Shown one piece after another: positions 20,451-30,380 of a stretch of DNA of 64,000 bases; position 1 is the stretch's first letter; every line of letters begins with the position of its first letter. The DNA lies in the NCBI RefSeq assembly GCF_002099425.1, contig NW_018344194.1:1116001-1180000 (forward strand). Reading direction: 5' to 3'. The translations under genes and the position numbers were made by a program. Under the pieces are notes generated by a model. That model worked only from the letters and a program-made list of their open reading frames with translations. It had not been told where the DNA came from and made no database searches. This stretch comes from Phascolarctos cinereus. Taxonomy: Eukaryota; Chordata; Mammalia; Diprotodontia; Phascolarctidae.

Positions 20451-21090
20451 TGAGTGGGGGTTAGTGCATTACCACAGCCAGGGCAGCAGAGCCAAAAGCC
20501 CAGGGAGCAGCTGTCTGGGCAGTGCCCACAACAGCAGCAGCCTTCTTTTGGGGGCCAACACTGCACTACATGAAGGCATAGATAAAAACAGTCAGAAATG
20601 GAACATCGAGACCGGTGTTTGAGACTGACAAATTAAACTGCTGCAGAGAGATTGTATACATGAAGGAACAGAAGACAGGCCCCTGCTGAGCCCTCTTCTC
20701 ACTTGGAGCAGTGGGACGCATGGCTTCTCCTCACTGTCTCCGTGCTTTGCAGCTAACCCTGCTTTTAACCCCAGCGTAGTCTAACTCACTGGGCGGTGAT
20801 GTGAGCTCTCTGAGGTTTGGGGCACTAAAAGAGGGAAGGGCTTGACCTAGGCTGACTCTGTGCCACAACATCTAAACAGCTCTGCTGACTCCTTCCCTAG
20901 TCCCTTCCCCTCTTTCTCTTGGCCTGCTTCGATCCCAGCCATACCCTTTCCCTCTAAGAAGGTGCAAAAGATAATCGTATCTCCAGGAAGGCATGGACTG
21001 ACACATTTAATCATTCTATTTTCCACCGGACCTAGACCCAGAAGCCACGGCCTGCAGGGTGGGGTCTGATAAACAAGATTTGGCAGGATG
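20451..21090. other. Unassigned non-coding sequence
   Basis: About 640 bases with no gene or repeat recognised. Confidence 0.45.
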
Positions 21091-21094
21091 CCAT

Positions 21095-21425
21095 GGACCT
21101 GCTCTCAAGAAGGCCTCGGATGCTTACTAGCTATGAGACACTCGGCAAGTTACTAGTCCTTGGAATCTCGCTTTCCAACCCTATAAAGCTGGCCTAATGA
21201 TATTTGTAATATTTGTGGCACCTAGCCCACAACATTGTTGTGAGGAAAACACTTTAGAAAAGTGAGTTCTGATTATTAATTGCTGAGTGACCACAGGTCA
21301 ATTTTCTAACTTCTTCAAGCCTCAGTTTCTCCATCTCCAAAAAGGGGTTAATATCTATAGTCCCTGTCTCACCAGGCTGCCACGGGGACTGTGTATAGGT
21401 GGCCCTTTGTAGATTACTGTCTTTC
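21095..21425 (+). mobile_element. Two consecutive MIR CORE-SINEs
   Basis: The first has GCTTACTAGCTATGAGACAC, GGCAAGTTACTAGTCCTTGG and ACAACATTGTTGTGAGGAAA. The second starts near 21286 with CTGAGTGACCACAGGTCAAT, then AAGCCTCAGTTTCTCCATCT and GGGACTGTGTATAGG. Both read in sense. Confidence 0.75.
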
Positions 21426-21559
21426 TAGATAACCACATGTGGAAAGTGAAGTGGAAGGTCACGTGGGCCTGGGGAAGAGGGAGGGAAGGCCACTGGGAAC
21501 AGAAGACAGAAGGGTTGTGTGGCCTGTTTTTGCTTGAATTTCTCTTTCAGAAGCTCTAT

Positions 21560-21775
21560 TTCACCCGTTGTCCCTGTCTTATCCTGCTAACTCCCCTGCA
21601 TTTATCTCTGTTGATTCCCCTCATATTTATTCTGTATGTCCTTAGCGTGTGTCCTCCACTTGCACGGAAGCGTCTGGGGAGTAGGGCCTGTTTCATCCCC
21701 TGTACTTGTTGCCCCAACACCCAACATGGTGCCTGGCACAGAGCAGGCACTTCATACATGCTTGCCGTTGACTAA
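21560..21775 (+). mobile_element. L2 3' end
   Basis: TATTCTGTATGTCCTTAGCG, CCTGTACTTGTTGCCCCAAC and GGTGCCTGGCACAGAGCAGG then CACTTCATACATGCTTGCCG. Confidence 0.7.
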
Positions 21776-21909
21776 TTTCCAAAATGGACCAGGCCTTCCT
21801 TCCCTGGCAGCACCTGGATCATAGTTTTCCCAAACAGCCTGCTCTGGGGGGCTTCCTTGTGCTGTCAGGTTCAATTTTACTTTGGCCCTAATAGCTTCAA
21901 TTTTGATGT

Positions 21910-22215
21910 AACAGTTGTTGATTTGGGGCCTGCTGTGTGCCAGGCTCCATGCTATGCCTAGAGATACAAATCCCAAATTGACCTAGTCCCTGCTTCCAAG
22001 GATTCTATCTGGCAAAACAACATCTACCAGACAAAACAACACAAGCCGGAGGGTGATGGGGCAAAGGAGACCGCCAGAGTAAAGGTTCTGGGTCAATTAG
22101 AGGAGGAGACATGTCAGCTGTGAGAAGCAAGATGAGGAGGGGGTGCTTCATGGGTGAGGAGGCCCCAGGGCCGAGCCTTCAAAGAGGAGGGGCAGAGATG
22201 AGGAGGGAAGATCTC
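21910..22215 (-). mobile_element. L2 3' region
   Basis: GTTGATTTGGGGCCTGCTGT, GTGCCAGGCTCCATGCTATG and AGTCCCTGCTTCCAAGGATT are the antisense L2 tail. The rest (GAGGAGACATGTCAGC to GGCAGAGATGAGGAGGG) is a diverged continuation. Confidence 0.65.
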
Positions 22216-22364
22216 TTAGGGCTGGGGGGAGCATGGTGAGCCCAGGGAACCATCAGGACTTGGCCCTTCTCCCAAGGGAGCAGCTCCAATGGGAGGCTGG
22301 GCCTGGGCTCAGGCCTGCTGCTGGGTGTGGGAGGGAACCCTCTGTGTTGTACAGGAAGCTTTCC
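22216..22364. other. Unassigned, GC-rich spacer
   Basis: G-rich sequence with no recognised feature. Confidence 0.4.
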
Positions 22365-22563
22365 CTCTGTTCATGATTCCCTGTTCATCCTGTAGACAGC
22401 TTACCTGCTGCTTACTTGCTTGCATGTCACTTCTCCCATTAGATCCTTAGCTCCTTGAGGACAGGCACTGGCTTTTGCTTCTTCCTGTCTCCCCAGCACT
22501 TAGCACAGTACCTGGCACATAGTAGGCACTTAATGAACATTTATTGATTGGTTGATTGATTGA
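22365..22563 (+). mobile_element. L2 3' end, well preserved
   Basis: TTCATCCTGTAGACAGCTTA, CTTGCATGTCACTTCTCCCA, TAGCTCCTTGAGGACAGGCA, CCCAGCACTTAGCACAGTAC and CTTAATGAACATTTATTGAT, ending in TTGATTGATTGAT. It shows the intact terminal short repeat that elsewhere in the window grades into long arrays. Confidence 0.95.
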
Positions 22564-22899
22564 TAATCTTTTCCCTGGCACCTCAAGACCTGATGATGAA
22601 GGCTTCATCCCGCCATAGAAGCCAGATCCTTCCCCTAGAGCACAGAAGGCTACAAAGACAGAGATCCTTGGGCCTTAGCCCAGAGGCCCTGGAGGCAGTT
22701 TCCGGAGAGGTTGGGCTTAAAGGTAGGACCCTAAGGCCTTCCTTCCAGGGGACAGATTGATGACCCCTGATCTCATTTTCATTTAAGGTGTCCTTGGCAC
22801 AGGCCACACTCTCTGGGACACACAAGACATCAGAGAAAACAGCCATCCAGGGAGGGCAGCGTAGTGCTCCAATCAGAAGGCCTGGATTCAAGGGTTGGC
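22564..22899. other. Unassigned non-coding sequence
   Basis: No recognised gene or repeat. Confidence 0.4.
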
Positions 22900-23070
22900 C
22901 CTCAGAGATCACTGAGATACAACCTTGCCATCTTCACCATTTGGAACCTTAGTCTCCAGGAAGTTGCATGACCTGCCCAAGGTCATGCAGCTGTAGTAGG
23001 GTACCAGAGTGAGATTTGAACACAGGACCTCTGACTCCAAAGCTAGGGTTCTTTCCTCTGTGCCACAGTA
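22900..23070 (-). mobile_element. MIR/THER1-type CORE-SINE
   Basis: CACCATTTGGAACCTTAGTC is a diverged core, followed by ACCTGCCCAAGGTCATGCAG, GAGATTTGAACACAGGACCT and TTTCCTCTGTGCCACAGTAG, the antisense tRNA-like head. Confidence 0.75.
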
Positions 23071-23659
23071 GTTCTTTTATCTGTAAAACAGAGGACCAGG
23101 GTCTTCATGGTCTTTGGGAAAATCAAACATATTTGAAAGTATGTTGAATCTATATGGGTCACATACTGGCAAAAAAAAATTCTCAGGGAGCGAGAATGCT
23201 GCCTCCAGCATTACGTGCCTAGCATTTACTGAGCTCGGGTACTCTAGTCATGAAATAGGGAAATGAACAAGAGAACCCCCATCGTGGACTGCATCATTTT
23301 ATTCCCCTTTAATAGGGATTGGGAAATCCGGTGGTATTTGGGGGTTTGGCAAATAGCTCTGTTGGTTTTTCAGTATGTGCTATTTGGCCAAACCCATAAC
23401 ACCCCATGGGCGGTCAGGTTTCCCTTTGCTTCTCAACCTGCATCATCTATTTTCAGGAAAACCAAACATGGAGAGCTTTGAATATCTGCGTTTGGGATGC
23501 AAGAGGTGCTTGATAGATGCTTCTTGAATGGATCAGAATTTTCATTTGCCTCCACCCCCAGCAGGACATCCGCTAGTGGAAGGCCTGAAAGGTGGAGCAT
23601 CTTGTCTTCTGACATGGCAGCACGCAAGTGACAAACGTGTTGTTGTCATCATAGACAAT
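23071..23659. other. Unassigned non-coding sequence
   Basis: Unique-looking, with no gene or repeat supported. Confidence 0.45.
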
Positions 23660-23775
23660 CACGTAGTACATTCAGCTGAGTGACCCTGGGCAAGTCAACA
23701 TCTTCGTTTCCGTACCAGGAAAATGGTGGTGGGGGGGGACCAGAAGGCCTTTCAGGTCCCTTGTAAGCTCTTTTC
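23660..23775 (+). mobile_element. MIR/THER1-type fragment
   Basis: GCTGAGTGACCCTGGGCAAG then CCAGAAGGCCTTTCAGGTCC, a THER1-like tail. Confidence 0.6.
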
Positions 23776-24049
23776 AGTCCTTTTCCTCATCTCCCATCGC
23801 TCTCCTCTCCTCCTTCACCCCATCTCCCAGGGCGAGGTGGCTTTACTCCTTACCAAGGCCAACCCCCTACCTCTTCAAGTGATCCCTTTCCTTCCCTTCT
23901 CTTCCAAAAAACCCTCATGATCTCTCCATTCAGGTTAAGTATCATCCCATGTCTTTTCTGCCCTTTGTGGCTAAATTCCTCAAGGCTTAGAGGTAAGAGA
24001 ATATTAGCAACAAAGAGCAGAGCAGAGCAGAGCTTGGGAATGCTGAGGA
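23776..24049. other. Unassigned, C/T-rich sequence
   Basis: No recognised gene or repeat. A short AGAGC tandem (AGAGCAGAGCAGAGCAGAGC) lies at about 24019-24033. Confidence 0.4.
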
Positions 24050-24262
24050 ATGTGAGGCCAGGCTGAGGGGCTTTTAGCACCAGGCTGAGAGTCTGTGTCT
24101 TATCTTAGAGATAAGAGGGAACCTCTGAAGCTGCTGGAGAACAAGGGGGAGGGGGTCAGCTCCAGGCTTGCAAAATGGACATTTGACAGCTGTGTGGAAG
24201 GAAGACTAGAGAGCATAGAATCCACAGGCAGGGAGTCCAGTTTAGAGGGGAACCTGGTAGAC
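24050..24262 (-). mobile_element. L2 LINE interior fragment
   Basis: GGCTGAGGGGCTTTTAGCAC, TAAGAGGGAACCTCTGAAGC and TTTGACAGCTGTGTGGAAGG follow the antisense of the L2 ORF2 end. Confidence 0.55.
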
Positions 24263-24264
24263 TA

Positions 24265-24613
24265 AGTGAGGAGTGATGAGGGAAAGGAAGAAAGAAAGGA
24301 AGGCAGGAAGGAAGAGAGGGAGGGAGGAAGGAAAGAAGGAAAAGTAAGAAGGAAGGAAAGGAGGGAGGAAGGGAAGAATAAAAAGAAGAAAGGAACAGAA
24401 AGAAGGAAGGAAAAGAAAGAAGGAAAGGAGAGAGGAAGGAAAAGAAGGAAGGAAGGAAGGAAAAGAAAGAAAGAAGAAAGGAAGGGAGGAAGAGAGGGAG
24501 GAAGGGAGGAAGAGAGGGAGGAAGGAAGGAAGGAAGGAAGGAAGGAAGGAAGGAAGGAAAGAATGGAGGGAAGGAGGAAGGAAGGAAGAGAAGGACAGAG
24601 GAAACAGAGAGAG

Positions 24614-24671
<58 letters not shown>
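24265..24671 (+). repeat. GGAA/GAAA purine array ending in (GA)n
   Basis: About 350 bases of GGAA, GGAG and GAAA units, followed from about 24615 by a pure GA run. Nearly all purine, so triplex-prone. It abuts the tail of an antisense L2 at 24673. Lys/Arg/Glu and Ser/Leu/Pro open frames on the two strands are compositional. Confidence 0.97.
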
Positions 24672-24677
<6 letters not shown>

Positions 24678-24795
24678 TAAGTATCTACTAAGTGCCAGGC
24701 AGTGTGTTAAATGCCGGGGATACAAACACAAAAATGGGACAATGCTGCCCTCCTGCAGCTTCCATTCTAATAGAGGGAGACAATACCTAGGGAGG
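24672..24795 (-). mobile_element. L2 3' end
   Basis: GATTTGTTAAGTATCTACTA, GTGCCAGGCAGTGTGTTAAA, GGGGATACAAACACAAAAAT and CCATTCTAATAGAGGGAGAC. Its tail position is occupied by the (GA)n run. Confidence 0.85.
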
Positions 24796-25399
24796 AGATG
24801 ATGTCCAGGTCTCCAAGCCTTCTTCTTAGAGAGGCCCTGAATGCCTGGCTCACTTTGGCTCCCCTCTCCTGGATGGCACCTACCAGGTATTTAGTAATGG
24901 CCCACCTGGGCATAAAAGATGAGCAGATCTTGCCTCCTCTTCCTAGTTGCTTAGAAATGAGATGCTTTGTCCCGGGGGTGTTTCCGAGTAAATATTTTAA
25001 AGTAAATTGAATTATGCAATAAAACCTTCTCCCCATCCCTTGCCAGTGCAAAACAAAATCGTGTCTGTCCAACACCTTTATTCCCTGTTCAGCTTACCAT
25101 CTGATTAACTCCCTTCCTCCCAATTAGCGATGCATCTGTACACCCATGCTCTGCGTTACTGTGGCAGGGTGCCCTTGTCTGCAGACAATATGCCCCATCT
25201 TCCCTGAAATTGTCAGCACAGAGCGAGGATGAGGCTCTTCAGCCTGATTTATGGGATCCTGGAGATGGTTTCACCATCAGAGAATTCCATTAGGTCCTGG
25301 CTCCTTCCAAACCCAGCATCTTCAGCCCATCCACCTCTCCTCCAGCATGGCGCTGGCTGGGTGTGAGCCTGAAAGTGGGCACTGGACCAACCATCCACT
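24796..25399. other. Unique block, possible conserved non-coding element at 24940-25260
   Basis: Repeat-free, AT-balanced sequence containing GAATTATGCAATAAAACC, CATCTGATTAACTCC and CCCAATTAGCGATGCATCTG. These are homeodomain- and POU-like cores. No exon structure is visible, and conservation is not testable here. Confidence 0.35.
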
Positions 25400-25562
25400 C
25401 CTCAATCACCAAATCAAATCAGTTCTAATCAAGAAGCATTTATTAATCTCCTACTGTTGCCAGGTACTGCGCTGGGTTCTGACTGTGCTGGGAGCCACAA
25501 AGTTTAGATGAGACACATCTTCCTTCCCTCAGAGGGCTTACAGTCTAGTAAAGAGATAACAC
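25400..25562 (-). mobile_element. L2 3' end
   Basis: AATCAAGAAGCATTTATTAA, CCTACTGTTGCCAGGTACTG and CTCAGAGGGCTTACAGTCTA. Confidence 0.8.
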
Positions 25563-25589
25563 CACCTCTGCTAACTGTCATTCAAGCAG

Positions 25590-25830
25590 GGCCATAGATC
25601 TAGGGGTGAAAGGCAGCTCTGACCCATCTACTTCTGTCCCTGCATTGTGCAGATAAAGAAACTAGTCATCTGCCCAAGGTTACACAGCTGGTAACGGTGA
25701 GGGTTCTAGGTCTAGAGCCGATGGGGCTGCAGTGAGGAATAAGGAATCAAGGCCCAGAGAGCAGTGGTCACTCACCCAGAGTCATACTGGTAGAAAGTGT
25801 AGCTTAGAAATGGCAAATGCATCTGAGAGT
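25590..25830 (-). mobile_element. Two MIR/THER1-type fragments
   Basis: The first has ATTGTGCAGATAAAGAAACT and CTGCCCAAGGTTACACAGCT. The second has AAGGAATCAAGGCCCAGAGA and ACTCACCCAGAGTCATACTG. Confidence 0.6.
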
Positions 25831-25849
25831 TGAAAACAAACTTACATGT

Positions 25850-25965
25850 GAGACTTGGGCTGGGGTGTAGCAGGAGCTGAAGGTCCTTACTAACTGAGGA
25901 ATCAGAGTAGACTTCCTGGAGGAGGTGGCATTTGAGTTACCTTTTAAAAGTTGGGTGGAAATTCA
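25850..25965 (-). mobile_element. L2 interior fragment
   Basis: GTAGACTTCCTGGAGGAGGT and GGCATTTGAGTTACCTTTTA match the antisense L2 (cttcctgtagaaggtggcatttgag). Confidence 0.65.
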
Positions 25966-26610
25966 GCGCTCCACCCTTTGAACCAGGGACTCTATTACAG
26001 AACTTAGATCCCAAGGAAGCCATTGATAGGGAGAAAATCCCCACATACACCAAAATATTCATAACAGTACTTTTTTTGTGATAACAAAGAACCAGAAATA
26101 AACTAGCTGCCCATCATTTTGGGAATGGTTCAACAAATTGTGGTGAATGAATGTAAAAGAATATTACTCTTCTTCAAGACCTGAAGCAGGCAATGAATCC
26201 GGAGGAGTCTGGGAAGAGCTACATGAATGACGCAGGTGAAATCAGCAAAGTCAAGAGAAAAAAGAGACAAGGATGACAGCCATGGTCGGGGAACCACCAC
26301 TCACCAAAAAATCAGGTGAAGCTTGTAAATTTATACAGAACAAATAGGGTTCAAAAGAGGAGGTGAGAGGCTGCATTTGGATGCCCCTGTACAGAGGTGG
26401 GAAGTACTTACGTGTTAGATTTTCAGACCTTTTCTATGTATTTATCAGTCGTGCTGATTTTTTTCCTCTTCTTTCTTTTTGTCTTAGCATATTATTTGTT
26501 ACATGGGATGGCTCCCTGGGAGAGAAAGGGAAAGGATACTGGAGGACATTATGGTGATGTAAAAGAAAGAAATCAACAGAAATGGCTTTTAAAAAATTAG
26601 GAGGTAGATG
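25966..26610 (+). mobile_element. 5'-truncated L1, ORF2 C-terminus and 3' UTR
   Basis: CCCTTTGAACCAGGGACTCT, ACACCAAAATATTCATAACA and TTTGGGAATGGTTCAACAAA then TTGTGGTGAATGAATG follow the last part of L1 ORF2 in sense. The 3' UTR ends near an A-rich stretch (TTTTAAAAAATTAG, about 26600). Frame breaks are frequent and it is not coding-competent. Confidence 0.78.
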
Positions 26611-26639
26611 GGCCAGGAATTGGGGAGGTTTCTTCAGGC

Positions 26640-26793
26640 CTAGGGAATAATGTGGCCCTGGGCACCCTGGTGGATCACTGGATTTGGGTTCAAATTCTAT
26701 CTCTGCTCCTTTCTACTTGACTTTGGAGAATTTCTTCCCTTCACTGAACTTCAATTTCCTCCTCTGTAAAATGAGAGATTTGAGCTAGTTTGT
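26640..26793 (+). mobile_element. MIR CORE-SINE
   Basis: ACTGGATTTGGGTTCAAATT and AATTTCCTCCTCTGTAAAAT then GAGAGATTTGAGCTAG, MIR/THER1 sense order. Confidence 0.75.
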
Positions 26794-27006
26794 GGTGTCA
26801 AACACAGATAGAAATGGGGGCCACCAAACTTTACATAAGGATCCCTGCCGAGTGGCATACTAACTTAGAAAACCACATATCGACATTATCTGTGTTCTAG
26901 TGTATTTTTATTTATTTTGTTAAATGCTTCCGGTTACATTTTAATCTGGTTCTGGCTTCATTTGGGAGAGTTACTAGTCCACAGATTTAATGTTTGATGG
27001 CCCTGG
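26794..27006. mobile_element. Non-autonomous hAT-like DNA transposon
   Basis: Begins GGTGTCAAAC and ends TGTTTGATGGCCCTGG, whose reverse complement begins CCAGGGCCATCAAACA. These are inverted ends like the CAGGGGTGTCAAAC ends of Charlie-type hAT elements. The interior (GGGGGCCACCAAACTTTACA, CTTAGAAAACCACATATCGA, ACATTTTAATCTGGTTCTGG) matches a copy-rich marsupial family I recall. About 210 bases, too short to encode a transposase. Confidence 0.72.
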
Positions 27007-27470
27007 AATAGATGGCCTCAGTTTTCTTATCTGTTAAATAATGAAAGAGAACTGGATGAATCAGTGGATCAATGAGTATTGTTGGGTAGGCAGGTGAAGT
27101 GCCTGCTGTGGGCCTGTCCAGGGCCAGAAAGGATGACAGCTGTCGAGGTTTCTCCACTGGCATTCCACCAGCGGAGACAGCGTACCCCCAGGTCAGTAAA
27201 TGTGAGGCTTGGGGGCACCACGCTAAGGTCCAGAAAGACCTCCGGCGGGATCTGATGCCAGAGCTGAGCCTTGAGGGTTTTAAGAGGGGGAATGAAGAGG
27301 GAGGGGAGAGACTCCCACAGGCCCGGTCCCTCTCACAGAGCACCACTGATGAGAAGCATGTTGCCCTTCTCTGAGTTGAGTCCAATTTTGCTCTACCTAT
27401 GGACATTTATGGAGCACTTACAATATGGTGGTCCATGAAAGGCACAAAGGGTGCAAAGCCATGGAGGAAG
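27007..27470 (-). mobile_element. Probable L2 pieces, diverged
   Basis: 27190-27340 (GGTCCAGAAAGACCTCCGGC, GAGCTGAGCCTTGAGGGTTT) resembles the antisense L2 interior. 27395-27470 (GGACATTTATGGAGCACTTA) resembles an antisense L2 tail. The 5' side is unassigned. Confidence 0.4.
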
Positions 27471-27714
27471 CAAGCCCCACTCTGGTGGCCCCACACATTT
27501 GTCCTCAACAAGAGGTTTGCTTAGACATTGCTGGGAGAGCTGGAATTGTGCTTGGGGATCCCAGAGCCCAGAGGGAGGCTGCCTCACAGACCTGTCTTCC
27601 CCGGCTCTCCAGAGCAGCCTCCTGTCTTTTGGAGCCACACTTTGGCATCAGGGCCCTTTTTGCACAGAGCATTTCGAGAGGCCTCCAGCTACAGGGTGGA
27701 AGGATGACGAATTC
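27471..27714. other. Unassigned non-coding sequence
   Basis: GC-moderate, with overlapping open frames of about 105 residues on both strands that have no domain. Confidence 0.4.
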
Positions 27715-27872
27715 ACAGACCGAAAGCTGGAAGGCCAATTAGGCCATCTCATCTGGCCCCCTTAATTACCAAGGAGGACACTGAGGCCCAGGAAGCTGCC
27801 CAAGGTGACCCTGGCAGTGAGTGCTGGAGCCTGGCCTGCCCAAGTCCTCTGACTCTTCATGCTGTGGATGAA
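27715..27872 (-). mobile_element. THER1-type CORE-SINE
   Basis: GAAAGCTGGAAGGCCAATTA, CATCTCATCTGGCCCCCTTA, AGGACACTGAGGCCCAGGAA and GCCCAAGGTGACCCTGGCAG. Confidence 0.75.
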
Positions 27873-28436
27873 GGAGTGCCTGGATGTGGGCCTGGCCTCT
27901 GTTCTGGCCTCCCTGCCCCTCCAGGCCCACCTTGTAAGCTAAGGGGCTTTCACTAGCTGACCTCTTCGGCCTCCTGGGCTCTGGTCACCTACAGCCAGAG
28001 GCTTTAGCAGATCTCTCTCTGCTCCCACGTTCCAAGAAGCGCAGATCCCGGGACACCCAGGTCACCGCACTTGGCTCTGCTGGGGGACACTTGCAGGTCC
28101 TCAGGAATCCACTGGACACCAGCTGGCAGCCAGGCCTGTTTCCACCAGACAAGTATCAGCACCAGAAAAGCCAGCCCCATGCTCGGCTGGCCCCTACCTC
28201 CCTTGGCAGCTTGGGCACCCGGCCCTCGGGCTAGTCCAAGAACAAAGTGGACCCTATAACTGTCTTTCCCAGAAGAGGATAATCAGGCCAAGGAGGGGGG
28301 GAGTTGGGGGGGGCGGCTGTCGGGCTGCACCCTAGCCACCATCTCTCCCCTGTGTTCTTTCTTCCCAGCTGGCCTAGAATCCCCCCACACACACACCCCT
28401 AGGTCTTCAGGGGCTCTTTCCTTCAGAAGACCTTCG
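27873..28436. other. Unassigned, GC-rich sequence
   Basis: No gene or repeat recognised. Contains G runs at 28296-28314 and a short CA run at about 28387. Confidence 0.45.
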
Positions 28437-28622
28437 CTAAAGACTCCTCTGCAGTCAAAGGATCTCGGTTCAAATCCCACCTGTGTTCCTGATGTTTCCT
28501 AACTGTATGACCTTGAGTAAGTCCTTTCCCCACTCTGGGCCTCAGTTTCCTCATCTGTAAAATGAGGAAGTAGAACTAGAGGGCCCTGAGGTTTCCTTCA
28601 GCTCCGAGTCTCTGAGTCTCAA
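28437..28622 (+). mobile_element. THER1/MIR CORE-SINE, near full length
   Basis: ATCTCGGTTCAAATCCCACC, TGTATGACCTTGAGTAAGTC, GCCTCAGTTTCCTCATCTGT and GGGCCCTGAGGTTTCCTTCA then GCTCCGAGTCTCTG. Confidence 0.85.
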
Positions 28623-28789
28623 ATCCCCCATCAGGACTGTGAATGACTCTGCATTTACTTAGCTGGAGGCACCCTCTATCCCAGTCAAGGGAGGAGAAGC
28701 TCAGTTTCCTGAGGGTCTCTGGCCACACCCACTGCTGACCCAGCTCTCTGGATTGCTCCACTCTTTCTGCCCCCTCACATGCTCCTGAC

Positions 28790-28933
28790 AGCCCCCTTCC
28801 CCCTCTCCTCCAGCTCCCCTCCCCCCTCCCCTCCAGCTGCCCTCCCCCCTCCAGCTCCCTCTCCTCTCCAGTTCCTCTCCCCCTCCCTTCCAGCTCCCTT
28901 GCCCCGCTCCAGCTCCCCCCACCCCCCAGCTCC
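28790..28933 (+). repeat. C-rich minisatellite, CCAGCTCC unit
   Basis: CCAG-headed units occur at about 28810, 28833, 28851, 28868, 28890, 28909 and 28926, spaced 17-23 bases. Each is followed by runs of three to six C. The minus strand has many closely spaced G runs and could form G-quadruplexes. Confidence 0.85.
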
Positions 28934-28984
28934 TCTCTCTGGTCTTTCCCCTGCAGGCCTAAGCTTCTGGGGGCAGGGCATGTT

Positions 28985-29063
28985 TTGTTTGCTCATATGT
29001 GTATCTCCAGGGCTTAGCACAGTGCCTGAGGGCACACAGTAAGAGCTTAATAAATGCTATATT
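28985..29063 (+). mobile_element. L2 3' end
   Basis: GTATCTCCAGGGCTTAGCAC, AGTGCCTGAGGGCACACAGT and AAGAGCTTAATAAATGCTAT. It lies about 25 bases before the CT array. Confidence 0.85.
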
Positions 29064-29083
29064 ATCTACCCAACACCAAAACA

Positions 29084-29450
29084 GAGTCTCTCTGTCTCTC
29101 TCTGTCTCTGTCTCTCTCTTTCTCTGTCTCTGTCTGTCTCTCTGTGTCTGTATCTCTGTGTGTCTCTATGTGTCTCTCCTCTCCTCTCCCTCCTCTCTCT
29201 CTGTCTCTCTCTCTGTCTCTGTCTCTGTCTGTCTCTCTGTGTCTGTATCTCTGTGTATCTCTATGTGTCTCTCCTCTCCTCTCCCTCTTCTCTCTCTGTC
29301 TCTCTCTCTCTGTCTCTGTCTCTGTCTGTCTCTCTGTGTCTGTATCTCTGTGTGTCTCTATGTGTCTCTCTTCTCCTCTCCCTCCTCTCTCTCTGTCTCT
29401 GTCTCTGTCTCTGTCTCTCTGTTTCTGTCTCTCCCTTTCTATCTCACCTA
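29084..29450 (+). repeat. TCTCTG array with a 95-97-bp higher-order repeat
   Basis: A block beginning TGTCTGTCTCTCTGTGTCTG and ending in CTCCTCTCCCTC recurs at 29131, 29226 and 29323, with near-identical copies. Smaller TCTCTG units fill the rest. Ser/Leu/Val/Cys open frames here are compositional. Confidence 0.95.
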
Positions 29451-29980
29451 TCTATGAGGTGAGGGTCATCCAGTGCCATAGACCATGGTCTCCACTTTCT
29501 CCAGCTTGACTTGGGAGCTTCTAGATGCCCCAAGACCCCTCCCCCTGGCCTCGAAGGGGTTTCCACAAGCCTAGTGGCAGTCAGTCCTGGCCACAGGCAT
29601 CCATTCAGGGTGCCTACATTTCTTTTTCTAACTTGCTTTGCCCCTAGGCCGACGAGCCCCCCCCTCCCCTCCTGGAGCTGTGCTCCCCAGCCGCCCCTCC
29701 TCCGGCCCCCTCTCGGCTGTCCTCTTCCTGCTTCCTTTATCATCTCCCCTGCACTTTGCCAGGAACGCCTTGGCTTCCCCTCCCAGCATTTCATCATCCT
29801 CGGATGGATGACGTCCAGATGTCCTTTCATCCTTGTTCTCTCGGCCCAGGCCTGCATCCCAAACAGCCCTTCAGACTTCTCTCTGCCTGAAGTTTTAGGG
29901 GCCGCTTCAGGCTGATGATGACAAATAGGATCACCTCATCACTCCAGCCAGAAGAGGGGGCTGGGTCCCCCTGGACCCAA
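29451..29980. other. Unassigned, C-rich sequence
   Basis: Open frames on both strands (134 and 137 residues) show no recognisable domain. Confidence 0.45.
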
Positions 29981-29984
29981 TGGG

Positions 29985-30112
29985 AAGAGCTCTGGACTGG
30001 GACGTTGGGGCCCAGACTTTGAACTCCATCTTCCCTAGGAGGCCTCGACCAGTCCCCACTCTGTGCCTCGGTCTCCTCATTTTTAAAAGGGAGGAGGGGC
30101 ATTAACTGTACC
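29985..30112 (+). mobile_element. MIR fragment
   Basis: AAGAGCTCTGGACTGGGACG, CCACTCTGTGCCTCGGTCTC and CTCATTTTTAAAAGGGAGG. Confidence 0.65.
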
Positions 30113-30224
30113 TTGCTCCAAAGTCCTTCTCCCTCCTGATCTGGACTGACCCCATTTATGGATATTGGTGTCTGTTAACTTTCTGTCTCCTGAAGCCACA
30201 AATCAAAGGATATTTATGCCCTTG

Positions 30225-30380
30225 TTTGGGGAGGCAGAGTGCCTTAATGGATAGAGCATTGCAACTTACAGACTGGGTTCAAGAGCTGGGTTGAAATCCC
30301 ACCTCAAACTAGCTTTGGGATCCTATGTAAGCCACTTATCCTTTCCAGGCCTCGAAATCTTCATCTCTAAGGTTTTTATT
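30225..30380 (+). mobile_element. Old tRNA-derived SINE
   Basis: GAGGCAGAGTGCCTTAATGG then ATAGAGCATTGCAACTTACA (head), GGGTTGAAATCCCACCTCAA (B-box-like) and TAAGCCACTTATCCTTTCCA. It resembles the GAGGCAGYGTGGCGTAGTGG SINE seen inverted at 55.3 kb. Confidence 0.65.

Noticed and set aside
24156-24731. 191-residue Ser/Leu/Pro frame and 141-residue Lys/Arg/Glu frame
   Set aside because: Both lie over the GGAA/GA array and flanking L2.
28999-29509. 150-residue Ser/Leu/Val/Cys-rich frames resembling membrane segments
   Set aside because: Product of the TCTCTG array; no start context or domain.
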